Below are positions 32,312-43,793 of a stretch of 64,000 nt of DNA, one piece after another; positions within the stretch are counted from its first letter, which is position 1, and each line of letters opens with the position of its first letter. The stretch spans positions 1 to 64,000 of the forward strand of contig WHVD01000255.1 of the NCBI GenBank assembly GCA_015178975.1, written 5' to 3'. The position numbers and the translations under genes are program-made. The DNA comes from Hysterangium stoloniferum. Lineage: Eukaryota; Basidiomycota; Agaricomycetes; Hysterangiales; Hysterangiaceae. The notes under the pieces were generated by a model that saw nothing but the letters and a program-made list of their open reading frames with translations, had not been told where the DNA came from and ran no database searches.

Positions 32312-33495
32312 TGTTACAACCGGAAATCCCACTGGACTCCACGCACTAACTTATATGCACCCACACCCTACATGCACCAATTATCAGTTTACTGGAATAC
32401 CCACTGGACTCTGTACATCAGACCTATCCACACTCAACCTTCATTACTTCATGTATCAGTCACTGGAATACCTGCCAGACTCTGCTCCTGTCTATCCCTA
32501 ACCCTGTCCCACACACCAGTCACAGGACTCTGCTCAGAAAACCCAACAGCTCTCTAACTGAGCCCCATTCCTGTTATGGTCAAATGACCTATCATGATTT
32601 GGACTCCACTCCCATCCCATTCCCGTTATGGTTTTACGACCTGTCACGATTCGGACTCCACTCTGCTCCATTCCATTCCTAACACCAAGTTTGGTGTTTA
32701 CTTATCTCGTTTCATGTTTGCTAGTTTAGTTTTCATTATTACTGGATTTGGTATGTTATACATTCCACAGTCTATATAGTCTGGCAGATGTTGTACATAC
32801 AATCCAGTCAGAAAATCAGCTTAGATTCCCCCCAGTAATCTCAAGTACATTTTCTGCTCTAATCTCCTCTTTGAAACACACCACTTTACCTCATCAGAGC
32901 CCATGGGCTCTGACCCATCTACCACTCAACCTCCAACCTATCTATCTCAACCCCCAACTCACCTCCACCCAACCCCTCGACTTCTGTGGACTTCCTGCAG
33001 TCGACTCCCTGACCTCTCAACCTACAAACCCCTCCCAGACTCCCCAGGATTCCTGTCTGCCCATCTGAAATTGGACAAGACGATTTTGCAAGGATGCAGC
33101 CTATAAGCTGAAGCCAAGTCCTACTGGCTTTCCTGCAGGTTTCTCTGGAAACCTTCTGATAAGCTCCATGCACAATGTAAGGGCAATTCTCTAGACCACA
33201 CTGACTCGCACTATGTATGACTGAGTTGGGGCACTAGCAGAGGGAATCCAAAGTAAGCTTTATACCTATCTATTATATACATACAATGTACATTATTACT
33301 TACCTAGCAGAGGGAATCCGAAGAGAAAAGTCTAAGGAATCCTCAGCTAGCGAGTGACTAACTAAAGGTGCAGCTGAGTTTGAAAATGTGATAAAAACAA
33401 AGTACTCTTATCCTTGACTTATGAGACTATATTAAGGAAGGTCAGGGATGAATTTAGAAAACTTGAGATTGTTCCCTGACACACAACTCTTAACA
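32312..33495 (+). repeat. Solo LTR (gypsy B/D-related) with target duplication GGAGT
   Basis: From TGTTACAACCGG to CTCTTAACA, flanked by GGAGT at 32307-32311 and 33496-33500. Another solo LTR (33176-33481) sits inside it. CpG-depleted compared with family B. Confidence 0.8.
33176..33481 (-). repeat. Solo LTR of gypsy C family, nested
   Basis: 306 bp from TGTAAGGGCA to CCCTGACA in plus coordinates, flanked by CACAA on both sides (33171-33175, 33482-33486). Same family as the LTR pair of 49369-55074. Confidence 0.85.
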
Positions 33496-33500
33496 GGAGT

Positions 33501-33716
33501 GTCATGAACCATAAGCTTTTGTTTAGTTCCTTCATCCCTGCCATTATTGAGTCTGATATACAATCAAGCGTAGTATTGGTCTTGGGGAAGGTTTCAGAGC
33601 AATGTGTGGTGTGCCAAGACTGCATTAAGCTGTGTTCAGGGAAAATATATGTACATACATATATGTAGACACCATGGCTATCCACCTTACATGTGTCAAT
33701 TGTTTTTTTAAGCATG
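33501..33716 (-). mobile_element. Copia fossil: integrase continuation
   Basis: The first bases read, on the minus strand, KLMVHDT leading to the fragment at 32311. The remainder is decayed and CpG-poor. Confidence 0.4.
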
Positions 33717-33990
33717 TGTGAAGATCCATTCCTGGAAACTCTTTGGAGTATTTCCTGGATATTATCTCTGAGTCCGAACCATCTTCTGGACCAGTATCAA
33801 GATCCGGAATCCACTGGAACCCAACCCTCATCCCTTCAAGGCAAATCCCATTATTCTGCCCTCATTTAGACACCTCCTGTTATGACCCAGAACTCATTGG
33901 ACTCTGCCCTTCAGTAGTTGACTTCTACACATGTTCTGTGGTCATTTCATGGCCCAGACTCCCGGTAAGACTCCCAGTCAAACTTGGATG
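33717..33990 (+). repeat. Family F LTR fragment
   Basis: Starts TGTGAAGATCCATTCCTGGA, parallel to 47576 and 55232, and stops after about 270 bp. Confidence 0.6.
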
Positions 33991-34199
33991 ATTCTTCAGG
34001 GTTTTTTTAGAGAGGTTCCATTCTAAGCCCAGAGTGACAGTTGGGTTTAGGGTAGAGCTTTTCTCAGAAATCCTGATGAATTATCCAAGTTCTACTTATT
34101 TAGTGATGGGAAAGAACTTCCCATAGATCCAGAGCTGGAAAAATATAGTCTCATGGTCAATACTCATTATAGCTCAAATTCATTGCTTAGGTATTCATC

Positions 34200-35016
34200 T
34201 CCATGATTGGAATGTAAAACTTTGATTTTTGCATTGAGTTGAGTGCTACACTATACCTCAAATTCCTTGTAAGTATGAAATGTGTTGCTCTTGTTGTTTA
34301 AAAGATGGAGGTGAGCTGGGTCTTATCATCTGTAAAAGTGACACATATAATAATGGCATCCACCATTTGTTGGAACAGGTGCTGGTCCCCAAACATCCTG
34401 GTGGATTTCATCACCAAACTCCACAGCCCACTCTCCCTGTCATATCTTCACAATTGGCTTCTGATTGGCTTTTGTATATATGCATGACCTGAAAAAAAAG
34501 ACTCACTGGATGGCAACATCTCAAGCTTTACACCTATTACAAAACCATTGTGAACCAAATGTTGAGCAATCTGAGGGGATGTGTCCCATTCAGTGGTGAA
34601 ACTGATCTAAGGTAAGCTGCTTGACTCCTACTGTAATCTGCAGACTCAGGTTCACTGATAGTGCAATATAGCCCCTTTTTTGACTGTGGTATATCACCAA
34701 TTTGCTTGCCATATGGGCCACAGATAATACATTTGCCACTGGCAAAGGTGACAGAGAAACCTTGTTCATTGAATTGTCCAACTGATATGAGTGTATAGCT
34801 GACTTCTGGAGCATAGAGCATCTCTGTGAGATGTAACTGGGATGTTTCAACACCATTCAGTAACTCAATAAACAATTCCCCTTTGCCAATTGCCTTAAAA
34901 CTGCCTTTATTTGCAGCTTGGAACATCTTTGTGGGAGTTTGGTAAAGTTGGTGAGTGCATCTCAGTAAGATGTAATAGATCGTAAGCAGCCAGAATCAAT
35001 AATCTCCATTCAAGGG
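34200..35016 (-). mobile_element. Copia fossil: protease and start of integrase
   Basis: The minus-strand frame 34537-34926 holds KMFQAANKGSFKAIGKGEL, LHLTEMLYAPEVSYTLISVG and FNEQGFSVTFASGKC, a copia protease-to-integrase stretch. IDSGCLRS near 35000 is the protease active site, and DDKTQLTSIF near 34320 the integrase core. Several breaks. Confidence 0.75.
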
Positions 35017-35777
35017 TGTTAGGACTGGAAAACCTCCCAGGCTCTGGACCCTCTCCTACATGCACCTGACTCTCTATAACAAAGTTACAGTTAACCAGAC
35101 TCTGCCGGGACCTGTGCATGTTGAACCTGTCTATACCTGACCCTCTGTGTCTCAGGATCAGTCATCAGACTCTGCCAGGACCCACGCACATTGAACCTGC
35201 TATGTCCAACTCCATTTCATGCACCAGTCACCAGACTCTGCCTGGATAACCCATCAGCTCTCTGACTGAGCCCCACTCCCATTATGGTCAAATGACCTGT
35301 CATGTTTTGGACTCCATCTCCATTCCATTCCATCCTTAACACCTAGTTTGGTGTTTACCTGTCCCGTTTCATGATTACTTGTTTGGTTTTATTATTACCA
35401 GATTTGGTATTGCATACATTCCACAGTCTATATAGTCTAAGCAATGTTTGTACATACAATCCAGTCAGAAAATTGACTTAGTTCTCCCCCAGTAACTTAG
35501 CATATGTATGTATATCCTGCTCTACCTCTCATCCTTGAATCACAATGCTATCAACCTTGTCAGAGCCTGTGGGCTTTCCAACCAACCTCCTGACATATTG
35601 CCTATCACCTATCAACCTATTGACTATACCTGGACTCCCTGGGTTTCCCGTCCACCTGTCTGAAATTGGACATCACAATCTCACGAGGGTGCAGCCTATA
35701 AGCTGAAGCCAAGTCCTACCAGATTATCTGTGGGTTTCTCTGGAAACCCTCCACTAAGCTCTGCATGTCATTTAACA
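35017..35777 (+). repeat. Solo LTR inserted in the copia fossil
   Basis: 761 bp, TGTTAGGACT to TTTAACA, flanked by AAGGG and AAGAG (one mismatch). It has the family landmarks AACACCTAGTTTGGTG and GCCTATAAGCTGAAGCCAAG and is strongly CpG-depleted. Confidence 0.75.
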
Positions 35778-37013
35778 AAGAGCCAGCTTCTTCATTGTTG
35801 TCAATTGCAGCAACTACAACCTCTGGTGCATCTGAAATATTTGATACTTCATCAATTTTGTCACTAGACATTTTAGAGTCCCAAGAACTATTGCATGGAT
35901 TGTTGCAATCATCACCAACTTCTGAAAACATATCATGTGGACTGTCATAGTCCTCTGGTAGTTTTAGGTAAGAAGAACCTGATACTGTGCCTAGGTTGGG
36001 CAGACTGCCATTGCAAGAAGATTCTTCAATTTCCATTAGTGCAGGTAGTCTATCATCCAAGGCTGACATAGACTTGATAGCATAGAATCTATCACTCTCA
36101 GAGTCAGTATCAATGATAGCATTCACTGTGCCACCATTTGTTGTACCACTACTTATAGTACCACCAATCTTCTTTGGTGTGTCTTCTTTCTTAGGATTGT
36201 CCTGCAACTTCTTTGGTTTAGGGCATTTACCTTTATAGTGATCTGTATCACCACAATTCCAGCATGCACCTCAAGGCTTCCTGTCATGGCCCTTTCCCTT
36301 TCCTTTCCCACAGGATGAGCCAGAAAATAAGACCTCATCTTTGTCATCATCCTTTGACTTCCCAGCATGATGTGAATATCATGCCTTCTGACATTAATAT
36401 TCCTCTCTGATTAGGGAAATGTTGGTTGGATGGTCTTTGAAGGAGCCTACAAATGAGCAGCAGCAAGTTGATTTGAAGCAAAGTTGGCAAGGGAATAAGG
36501 GAGGGATGAAATGATGGTTGAATGGTAGTCCTTTTCATCAATGTTTACTCCTACTGTAGCTGCCTCCTCACACTTGACATGTAGATTGTCCAAGAACTCT
36601 TGGACATTACCTTTGTCTGGGCACTTCATTTCGAGGAACTGGGAACATAGCTCCATTTGTGCATAAGCACCCTTTTCTGTACACTCTGTGACAATTGGAT
36701 CCCAATGGTCTTTTACAGTCCACTTAGTGTGTACATGCATAAGTGTTAAATTGGGAATTTTCTATGTGAGCAGAGATTTGGCTGAACATTCATCCTTTTC
36801 CCATTGAGCAGTGAGAGTAATCTCATCTGGGGTAGTGGTGGGACCTGCAAGGATTGGATAGGGACTACAACTGTCAAAATGTCCCCAAAATCCCTTTGCT
36901 TCTATGGCATCTTGAAAGCTGATGGAAAAAATTGCCCAATTCAAGCTGGTAGCATCAGGTTTTGGGACAGTGGTGGGGAGCATGTTGGATGAGGAAGTGG
37001 CAGTGGTAGTCAT
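35778..37013 (-). mobile_element. Copia fossil: gag
   Basis: The N-terminus MTTTATSSSNMLPTTVPKP at 37013 is followed by LNWAIFSISFQDAIEAKGFW and then, at 36447-36740, WDPIVTECTEKGAYAQMEL and VQEFLDNLHVKCEE, the usual copia gag blocks. A zinc-knuckle remnant lies near 36260 and an acidic linker (35716-36207) leads into the protease side. About three or four breaks. Confidence 0.75.
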
Positions 37014-37058
37014 AGTGGTGAGGTACTATGCAGTAGGATAGCTCGGGGCCCAATAACC

Positions 37059-37330
37059 TGTTAAAGCAGGTGCTGGATAATGAAGTTATCTCAGTGTTTG
37101 CATGCAAAAACGGGGCTAAACAGGTGATATTTACCTAGATAATGAAGTTATCTAGGTGTAATTTATGAGTACAAAAAGGTAGAACATATGTAGGTAACCT
37201 AACTCACCTCAGTGTTTGCATGTGAGAGTGGGGCTAAACAGCTGAGGTGAAACTAACCACTGAATGAGTATAAGTAAGATTCGCATGGCTCGTGATGCTA
37301 CAAGTAAGTTCCGTAAATAAGCATGGATCA
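37059..37330 (-). repeat. Probable 5' LTR of the copia fossil
   Basis: Begins in plus coordinates TGTTAAAGCAGG next to a possible primer-binding stretch (GGTTATTGGGCC on the minus strand). It contains a repeated palindrome-like phrase GATAATGAAGTTATCT. The right edge is uncertain. Confidence 0.45.
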
Positions 37331-37344
37331 TTATGTTGAAGATT

Positions 37345-37935
37345 ACTTCAGTGGGAGTTATTACTTGTGTTTTACAACTCCTTACAGGTCCTTGACATGA
37401 TTTTGGACCCATTTAAGGCACTTTTAAAAAGTCCGAATTTTTGTCAGATATCTTGTCGCCTCTTGATATTTCACCGCACTTTCTCCCATCATCTCCCTGG
37501 ATGGATATACAACTTTAAACTAAGCGCTGACTCCACATTTAACATATACTATAAAATAAACTGTCTTACCATGACATGGGGTGTGACGTCGACTCAATGA
37601 TGCTCACACATAATGGTCCACATCCAACAGCAACAAACTGGGAGTAGGGTTGGAAATAAAATATGCCCAACCTTAGTTACATCCCAAATAGACTGACCTT
37701 GAAAATTTAAATATGATTCAGCACCTGTAATTACTTCAGTGGGAGCATTACTTGTGTTTTACAACTCCTCACAGGTCCTTGACGTGATTTTGGACGCATT
37801 TAAGGCACTTTCAAAATCCAAATTTTTATCAGATATCTTGGTCGCCTCTTGATATGTAACCGCACTGTCTCCCATCATCTCCCTGGATGGATATACAACT
37901 TTAAACTAAGCGCTGACTCCCCATTCTCTTCCTAT
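37345..37935 (+). repeat. Tandem duplication, about 200-bp unit at 391-bp spacing
   Basis: CTTCAGTGGGAG..GCGCTGACTCC at 37345-37545 recurs at 37735-37920. Its second copy flows straight into the Cyc8-like exon sequence, so this is probably a doubled upstream piece of that pseudogene. Confidence 0.75.
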
Positions 37936-38425
37936 GAGCACATCATTGTTGAAAAAGTCCACTGCAACAGCTCGGATGGCTCTATCACCATCCCGATGCA
38001 CCGTTTCAGAATGAGAAACTTGCAATTCAATATTTCTCTAACAGTTTGAAGGCAGGCGAGTTGTCGTTGTTCATTTTTCCATATTCTTCCTCTTCGTTAA
38101 TGCACTATCCACTAATAACACGTCTCTTTTTAGGATCCCGGTGACGCCAAATCCTGGTATCTCCTTGGCTGCACCTACATGCACGGCCAGAAACACGAAA
38201 AAGCCTACGAAGTCTATTAGCAAGCCATCTACCGTGACAGCTGCAACTCTACATTTTATTGTTTGATCAGCGTACTCTACTTCCAAATAAACCAATACTG
38301 TGACCTTTGATCTGAATCAACCCTCACATCAATGTGGTGTGGCTCGACCTGGGAAGTGTTTATGAGAGCTGTAATAACCAAGTCAGCGATGTTATGGATG
38401 CGTATGTGAGAGCCAGTCACTTTTT
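37935..38425 (+). pseudogene. Cyc8/Ssn6-like TPR fragment, larger copy
   Basis: Recognisable TPR pieces of the Tup1-Cyc8 corepressor subunit: a degraded YEHIIVEKV, then QQLGWLYHHPDAPFQNEKLA followed by IQYFSNSLKA, a retained intron with branch-like CTAATAAC and a TTTTTAG end at about 38132, then DPGDAKSWYLLGCTYMHGQK, then KAYEVY, a stop, and QAIYRDSCNSTFYCL, SVLYFQINQY. After a frame change TSMWCGSTWEV corresponds to the next helix pair. The intron shows that a DNA copy, not a processed message, is present. It is joined at about 38421 to copia reverse transcriptase exactly as at position 178. Confidence 0.7.
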
Positions 38426-39700
38426 AGGCATAGAGGCCAAGCAATATCACACCTCACGAGTAATTTAATTCGAGTAATTTAATTTTCGCAACGTACTTAC
38501 GTTGACGACGTTATAGTGCCATTCGGTTTACAAGATGCGAAACCGCTATCCACCCCGCTCGACCCGCACCAACACCTACCTGTGATACAAATATAGAGCA
38601 CGCCTCGACAGTACGAAGGGATGTATAACGGGTCCTACTGCGAATCGATGGGATTACCCATGTCCCCCGCACTCGGCACACCCCGATATCGCATTTGCAG
38701 TATCGCTGCTCTTGCAATTCATGCAGAATCCTGGACGACCTCATTGGGAAGCCTCGAAAAGAGTTTTCCGGTACCTTCAGGCACTAAACAACTATGCATT
38801 TGGGGAGGGACAAGGTACGGAGGTAAGCGGCATAGAAGGCTATACCGACCGGCACTGGGCTTCACAGCAGAACCGCCATGCAATCTTGGGCTAAATCTTC
38901 ACGATCGACAGGGGAGCCGTGTCCTGGAGTTCGAAGAAACAGTCAATTGTCGCGTTATCAAGTACCAAAGTTAACTATATTGCAGCAACCCACGGAACTA
39001 AGGAAGCATTGTGGATACGCGCGTTTATTGTAGAAATTGCTCGCCCGCTCACTTGACCACTCTCGCTTTATTGCGATAACTCATCGGCAATCGCTATCAC
39101 TAAAAATGACAACTTCCATGCACGAATGAAACACATTGATATATATTATCATTTTATTCGGGACATCGTGTCTAAATAATGCGTGCATATTGCAGATGTC
39201 TACACTAACGACAATCCAGCCGATCTCTTCAAGAAAGCTCTGGAGCGCACGAAGGTTGAATCTTTTCCTCGAAATATTGGATTAACCGAGAACCGTACTT
39301 GATGGCCATAAATCGCCTCAGACGCCGCCGTGCCTTCGGGGACCACAGAGATAAGGCTGCCATCGCACTCAGTATCGAATCAGGTACTGCGTTTATGGAA
39401 AGGGAGACGCTACGTCACTCCAGTCGAGGTCACACTTCCCATCAACGCAACAGCTGCATATTCCCCCTTTTTCGGACAGATATCTTGAGAACCATAACCC
39501 TGCAACACTTTCGTCGCATGCGCAAAGACCGCACGCGCACCCTGCTCGTACTCGTCGCCTAGTCAACTGCACCATTGTGAATACGCAGCGACATCGCACG
39601 AAACAAACTCTTCAAGCGCCCACGAGATTGTTGAACCTGGGGCTACTGGACACGGACGGCGTGCGGGAAGCTGCTTAGATGCTTGCGAGACACAACGGTG
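38421..39700 (+). mobile_element. Ty1/copia fossil joined to the Cyc8 fragment, middle copy
   Basis: Same stretch as 176-2335 but with the RNase H and tail region present once: end of reverse transcriptase (38421-38800), RNase H (to about 39000), polyprotein end near 39290, then the non-coding tail. Broken, with perhaps half a dozen or more breaks. Confidence 0.7.
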
Positions 39701-40120
39701 AACTTAGCTCGTCGCGATCGCGCTCAGCGTGTTCTTGATTTTGGTTCTGCAGGTTAGTGGCAATAACATGTACAGAAAGACTCGGACTCAGGTTGCCCAA
39801 CCGTACTTGTAGAAGCGCTGGGTCCACCCATTGATTGCGGCCCATTCTTTGTGAAAGCCATGGATGTGATGGGTAAGATTAAAGCAGATACAATTCCTGA
39901 ACACTTAGCTAGAGTGTCCCAAGAGATGGAATAACTGCAAATTTTTAGGGTTTTCAGATACAATTTTTAGCTTCAGAAAAACCTACTCAAACAAAAAAAT
40001 TTTTCAAACAGTTTTTCAGTTCAAAAAATGCTTAGAAAATTTGGCCAAATAGCAAGATTTTCTGAAGGTTTTCCAACTTCAAAAATCTTGGGGTGCCTCT
40101 AGTGGAGGCAAAGCATTGTC
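39700..40120. other. Shared tail and AT-rich stretch
   Basis: 39700-39840 equals 2336-2490. From 39841 the sequence is unique in the window, A/T-rich with long T and A runs; a short frame (KAMDVMGKIKADTIPEH) could be transposon-derived but is not assignable. Confidence 0.4.
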
Positions 40121-40124
40121 ATTT

Positions 40125-41100
40125 AAATCAAACCAAAATGGAGAGGCTGGCAGCATACTGCTACCACAGGGTGATCAATGATAACTGTGTCTGTATTATC
40201 TCTGACTTCATGAATTTGGGTTTCCATTTGGACGATTTGTGCGACAATTTTTCAATGGCCGAGGCAATCACGTTCTCGGAAGTTGTTATGAATGCTCTTG
40301 TATCCCTTCATGTGTATCGTACAGTACTCCTCTCTGGGAGAAAACCTCCCAAAGTGTAACCAGAAGGGAGTAAAATGCTTCGCAAGTGAGTAACAGTTTT
40401 CAATTATTCTCATAATTTTCCATACTAAGCATTGGACGACGTTATCAGTTTTTGGGGGCGGTGTATTGTAGACATGACACCCGGCGCCAGGCTCGTTTCT
40501 GAGAGAATATGAATTCCTGGGTGAAATCGGTGGAGGTGGAAACCAAGTTGCGGAGAAACAATGGATCGTTTCCGGATATTGGATCGTACCGTGTGTTTCG
40601 ACGCGGCATCGGTGGCTGTCCCCTTTGTTCGATTTGGTTGAGTATGCTTTAGGGGTAGACTTTTCCAACTTTGTCATGAATGATCCTACACTTATTACTT
40701 TATCGGACTCCGCCAACGATTTTACTTGTCTATTTAATGTGAAGAATACCCTCCACCCTGTTTACTGGCATATCTGACATTTTTATATTTTCATACAACA
40801 TCGAACACTCACACGGACACCCTTGCCATATTGTGACTCTAGTCATGAAGGCCCATAATTTGGACCTCCAAGGAGTTGTTGATCGCATCGCAGACATGTG
40901 CCGAGAAAGTAAGGAATCATTCCACGCAGCCAAGGCGTTACTGCCGTTGTGGGGCACTGAAATCGATAACGACGTCACCATGTATATCAAATGCTTGAAG
41001 ACTGGATGTCTGGCAGTCTCCAATGAGTCTCTTCTTAGAACGTTACTTTCCAAGAGTTACTTGTCAGGACACAGTATGAAGTCTCAACTCTTCCGCGTGT
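40125..41100 (+). pseudogene. Terpene synthase copy 1, decayed
   Basis: A paralogue of the intact gene at 42081. Readable pieces are MERLAAYCYHRVINDNC, FHLDDLCDNFSMAEA (metal motif DDLCD kept), the intron with CTAAGC branch near 40425, the exon-2 part leading to NDFTCLF, and, after the splice position, FSYNIEHSHGH and MKAHNLDLQGVVDRIADMCR. The N-terminus is missing. A stop follows KPPKV, exon 2 has frame changes and a stop, and the NSE motif's last residues are altered. It is not functional as read. Confidence 0.75.
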
Positions 41101-41870
41101 TATGTCTTGAAGTGCAATGTCGACAGGAGGGGGACTAGAGCTATTACCAGACTAGTATGATTCGAATACCGTACGCTCATATTATAGTCTGTGGACTTGC
41201 ACAGATTTGTAATAATGATAGCATCAATATTACCCCCATCATCGTTTTCAATCCAATCATCCCCACATCCATACCCGTTTATGACTCGAAGCAAGCTCAT
41301 TCGCGAGTCCCAAGTACTATTTCTGCAACAGACTAGATCGGCCCACACGTAAATACAAGTCATCATATCTGGCTCGTGAGTTGGCAACGCGCTTATATCA
41401 TCCCAGTGTCTGCTGCCCAAATATCAATACTTGGAACTTCTCACACTCAGTCATATTGACACATCTTGTTCTGCCCCTTTCGTCTCACTGGCGCAAGTCT
41501 ATAGCTACTAGCACGGGATAGGCCAAAATTACATTCCCTAGGCCTCGTATACAACAAGTATTATTCCATGCAGGGTCTTATGACTTCAATTACATTTTGA
41601 ATAGTTTGTCCTGTTCTTTTGTTGGTGCCTCTTCATTAGTAGTGCCTGAATATGGACAAGATCCTTCCGCACCGTCATTGATATAATGGTGGTCGCTTAA
41701 ACCCATTTCAATTCACAATTCTCCAGGTGGCCATCACATACCAAGCTGTACGCAGACGCTGATAATTCAACTTGGAGACATTTCGAACAACTGCATCGTG
41801 GCATGTGACTTCCGTGTACCGAGCCCAAAGCAATTCACTACCTACAATTTTCATCCGAATCGTTGACGTC
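41101..41870. other. Intergenic region between terpene synthase copies 1 and 2
   Basis: No supported gene; the minus-strand frame 41100-41420 has no recognised domain. From about 41870 to 42080 the sequence resembles 43600-43790, the promoter region of copy 3. Confidence 0.45.
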
Positions 41871-41994
41871 CCCGAGCTTCAGTGGAAATTGAAACCAGAC
41901 GTCATCAAGTAAGAATTCTTGCGTAGCACGAAATGGGCTCTTGCTTCACTCGGCACTAGATGAAAAGAATTGTCACTGATGAATAATAATCGCT

Positions 41995-42013
41995 AATATA
42001 TATATATATATAG
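41995..42013 (+). promoter_or_regulatory. TATA-type promoter of the intact terpene synthase
   Basis: TATATATATATATATATAG, about 70-85 bp before ATG 42081. The equivalent place in copy 3 is CATATAAAAG at 43741-43750, about 50 bp before its ATG, which supports this as the core promoter. Confidence 0.5.
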
Positions 42014-42080
42014 CAGTGAGCTCTCTATCTTTGAAATCCTCACTTTCACACTCGTAAATTTCTCTCGCAACAAATCAGGG

Positions 42081-43246
42081 ATGAGCATTCAGATTTCTAC
42101 CCAATCTTCCTTTCTCCTCCCTCAAATCAGTTGTCCATTTCCTGCCTCATATCACCCAAATGGAGACGCCATTGCAGCAGCGGCCGATAAATGGTTCGAA
42201 GGAGGATGTTACCATTTCGCGGAAGCGAGACGTCGTCGTATAAATGAACTCAAAGCAGGGAGACTAGCAGCATACTGCTGGAACAGGGCGATCGATGATA
42301 GCCGTCTCCGCATTATCTGTGACTTTCTCAATGTGTTTTTCCATATGGACGATTTGTCCGATCATCTATCGATGAGCGAGGCTGCTACGTTGTCGGAAGT
42401 TGCTATGAATGCACTTGCTTCCCCTCATGCCTATCGTACGGCACTCCCATCTGGGAGCAAAATTCCCGAAGTAGAACCAGAAACGAGTAAACTCCTTCGC
42501 GAGTGAGTAACAATTTTCCATTATTCTCATAACTTCCATACTAAGCATCGGACAACATTCTCAGCTTTTGGGAGCGTTGTATTGTAGACATGGCACCCGG
42601 TGTCCAGACTCGTTTCTGCAAGAATGTGGATGCCTGGGTGAAAGGGATGGAGATGGAATGCCAATTGCGAAATAATGATTCGCTTCCGGATATTACATCG
42701 TACCTTGCGTTTCGACGTGATTCCACTGGCATTCGCCCATGCTTCGATTTGCTTGAGTATGCTTTTGGGATAGAGCTTCCCGACGTTGTCACGAATGATC
42801 CTGCTTTTACTGCTTTATTGAACTCCGCCAACGATTTTATTTCGCTATTTAACGTGAGGAATATCGCTATACCCTGTTTACTAGGGTATCTGATGTTGAC
42901 ATGTTTTCAGGATGTCTTTTCATACAATGTTGAGCAATCGCGCGGAGACATCTGCCATAGCGTGCCTATGCTGATGAAAATCCACAACTTAGACCTCCAA
43001 GGAGCCGTTGATCGCATCGCGGACATGTGCCGAGAAAGTGTAGAATCATTCCACGCAGCCAAAGCGGCACTGCCGTCATGGGGCACTGAAATCGATAAAG
43101 ACGTTGCCATGTATATCCAAGGCCTCGAAGACTCGATGTCGGGCAGTCTTGAATGGAGTCTTTCGTCAGAACGCAACTTTCCAACTGGTTCTATAAAGGA
43201 TGGTGTTGTGACGCTACTCCCACGCCAAACTGTTGTGTATACGTAG
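42081..43246 (+). CDS. Class I terpene synthase (likely sesquiterpene synthase), intact, three exons
   Basis: Expected to ionise a prenyl diphosphate, probably farnesyl diphosphate, and cyclise it. Exons 42081-42502, 42565-42853 and 42911-43246 (introns 62 and 57 bp, GTGAGT..CAG and GTGAGG..CAG) give 348 aa, the usual size for basidiomycete enzymes. Motifs: Asp-rich DDLSD at 90-94; Arg191 in FRRDSTG, 46 residues before the second motif, as for the diphosphate sensor; NDVFSYNVE at 237-245, completed only when intron 2 is removed between N237 and D238; and ERNF at 324-327, where the family normally has RY. Exon 2 begins DFWERC, also typical. The second intron is a multiple of three without stops, so retention would leave the frame open but split the NSE motif. 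No P450 or other pathway gene is nearby. The product cannot be predicted. Confidence 0.9.
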
Positions 43247-43249
43247 ACA

Positions 43250-43740
43250 TTTTGACAGGACATCAGTAGTATAGTGTCTAGATTCCTCCGTGTTGTTTCT
43301 TGTGAAGTTCAATTGCCGACAAGCACTAGGGGTATTACCAACCTTGTACGATTTGATTGCGGCACGTTTTTCTTGTAGGCTGTAAACTTCTACAGATTTG
43401 ATGATATGTAATTGTAGCCAGACCAAATGATATTCCCCAGGCCTCGTTGGGCAGAATATTACACCATCTAGGATCTGACTATCTTAATTAGATTTTGAGT
43501 AGTTTGTCTATTTTTTTTTGACCCCGGAATTCATGGTGAGCGAACACATGCACGTTGTACTTCCCAACCCTTTGTGGAAATGAAGTTTAATAACAATTGA
43601 AGCCAGATATCATAGTCAACGTCTATGAGATCTGGTGGGGATTGAGGCCAGACGTCATGAAGTGAGAACTCTTCACGTAGAACGAAATATGTCTTACTCC
43701 GTTCGGCAACCAGTTTTCACTCGTGAGTGATAGTTGCTAG
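43250..43740. other. Intergenic region between terpene synthase copies 2 and 3
   Basis: The left part is the 3' flank of the intact gene. From about 43600 it is paralogous to the 41870-42000 promoter region. No gene. Confidence 0.5.
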
Positions 43741-43793
43741 CATATAAAAGTAAGGAGTTCTCTCATCAATTTCTCGTAATTATAACAAATAAG

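Noticed and set aside
41100-41420. Minus-strand frame between terpene synthase copies
   Set aside because: No recognisable domain and it overlaps the decayed 3' end of copy 1; kept as intergenic.
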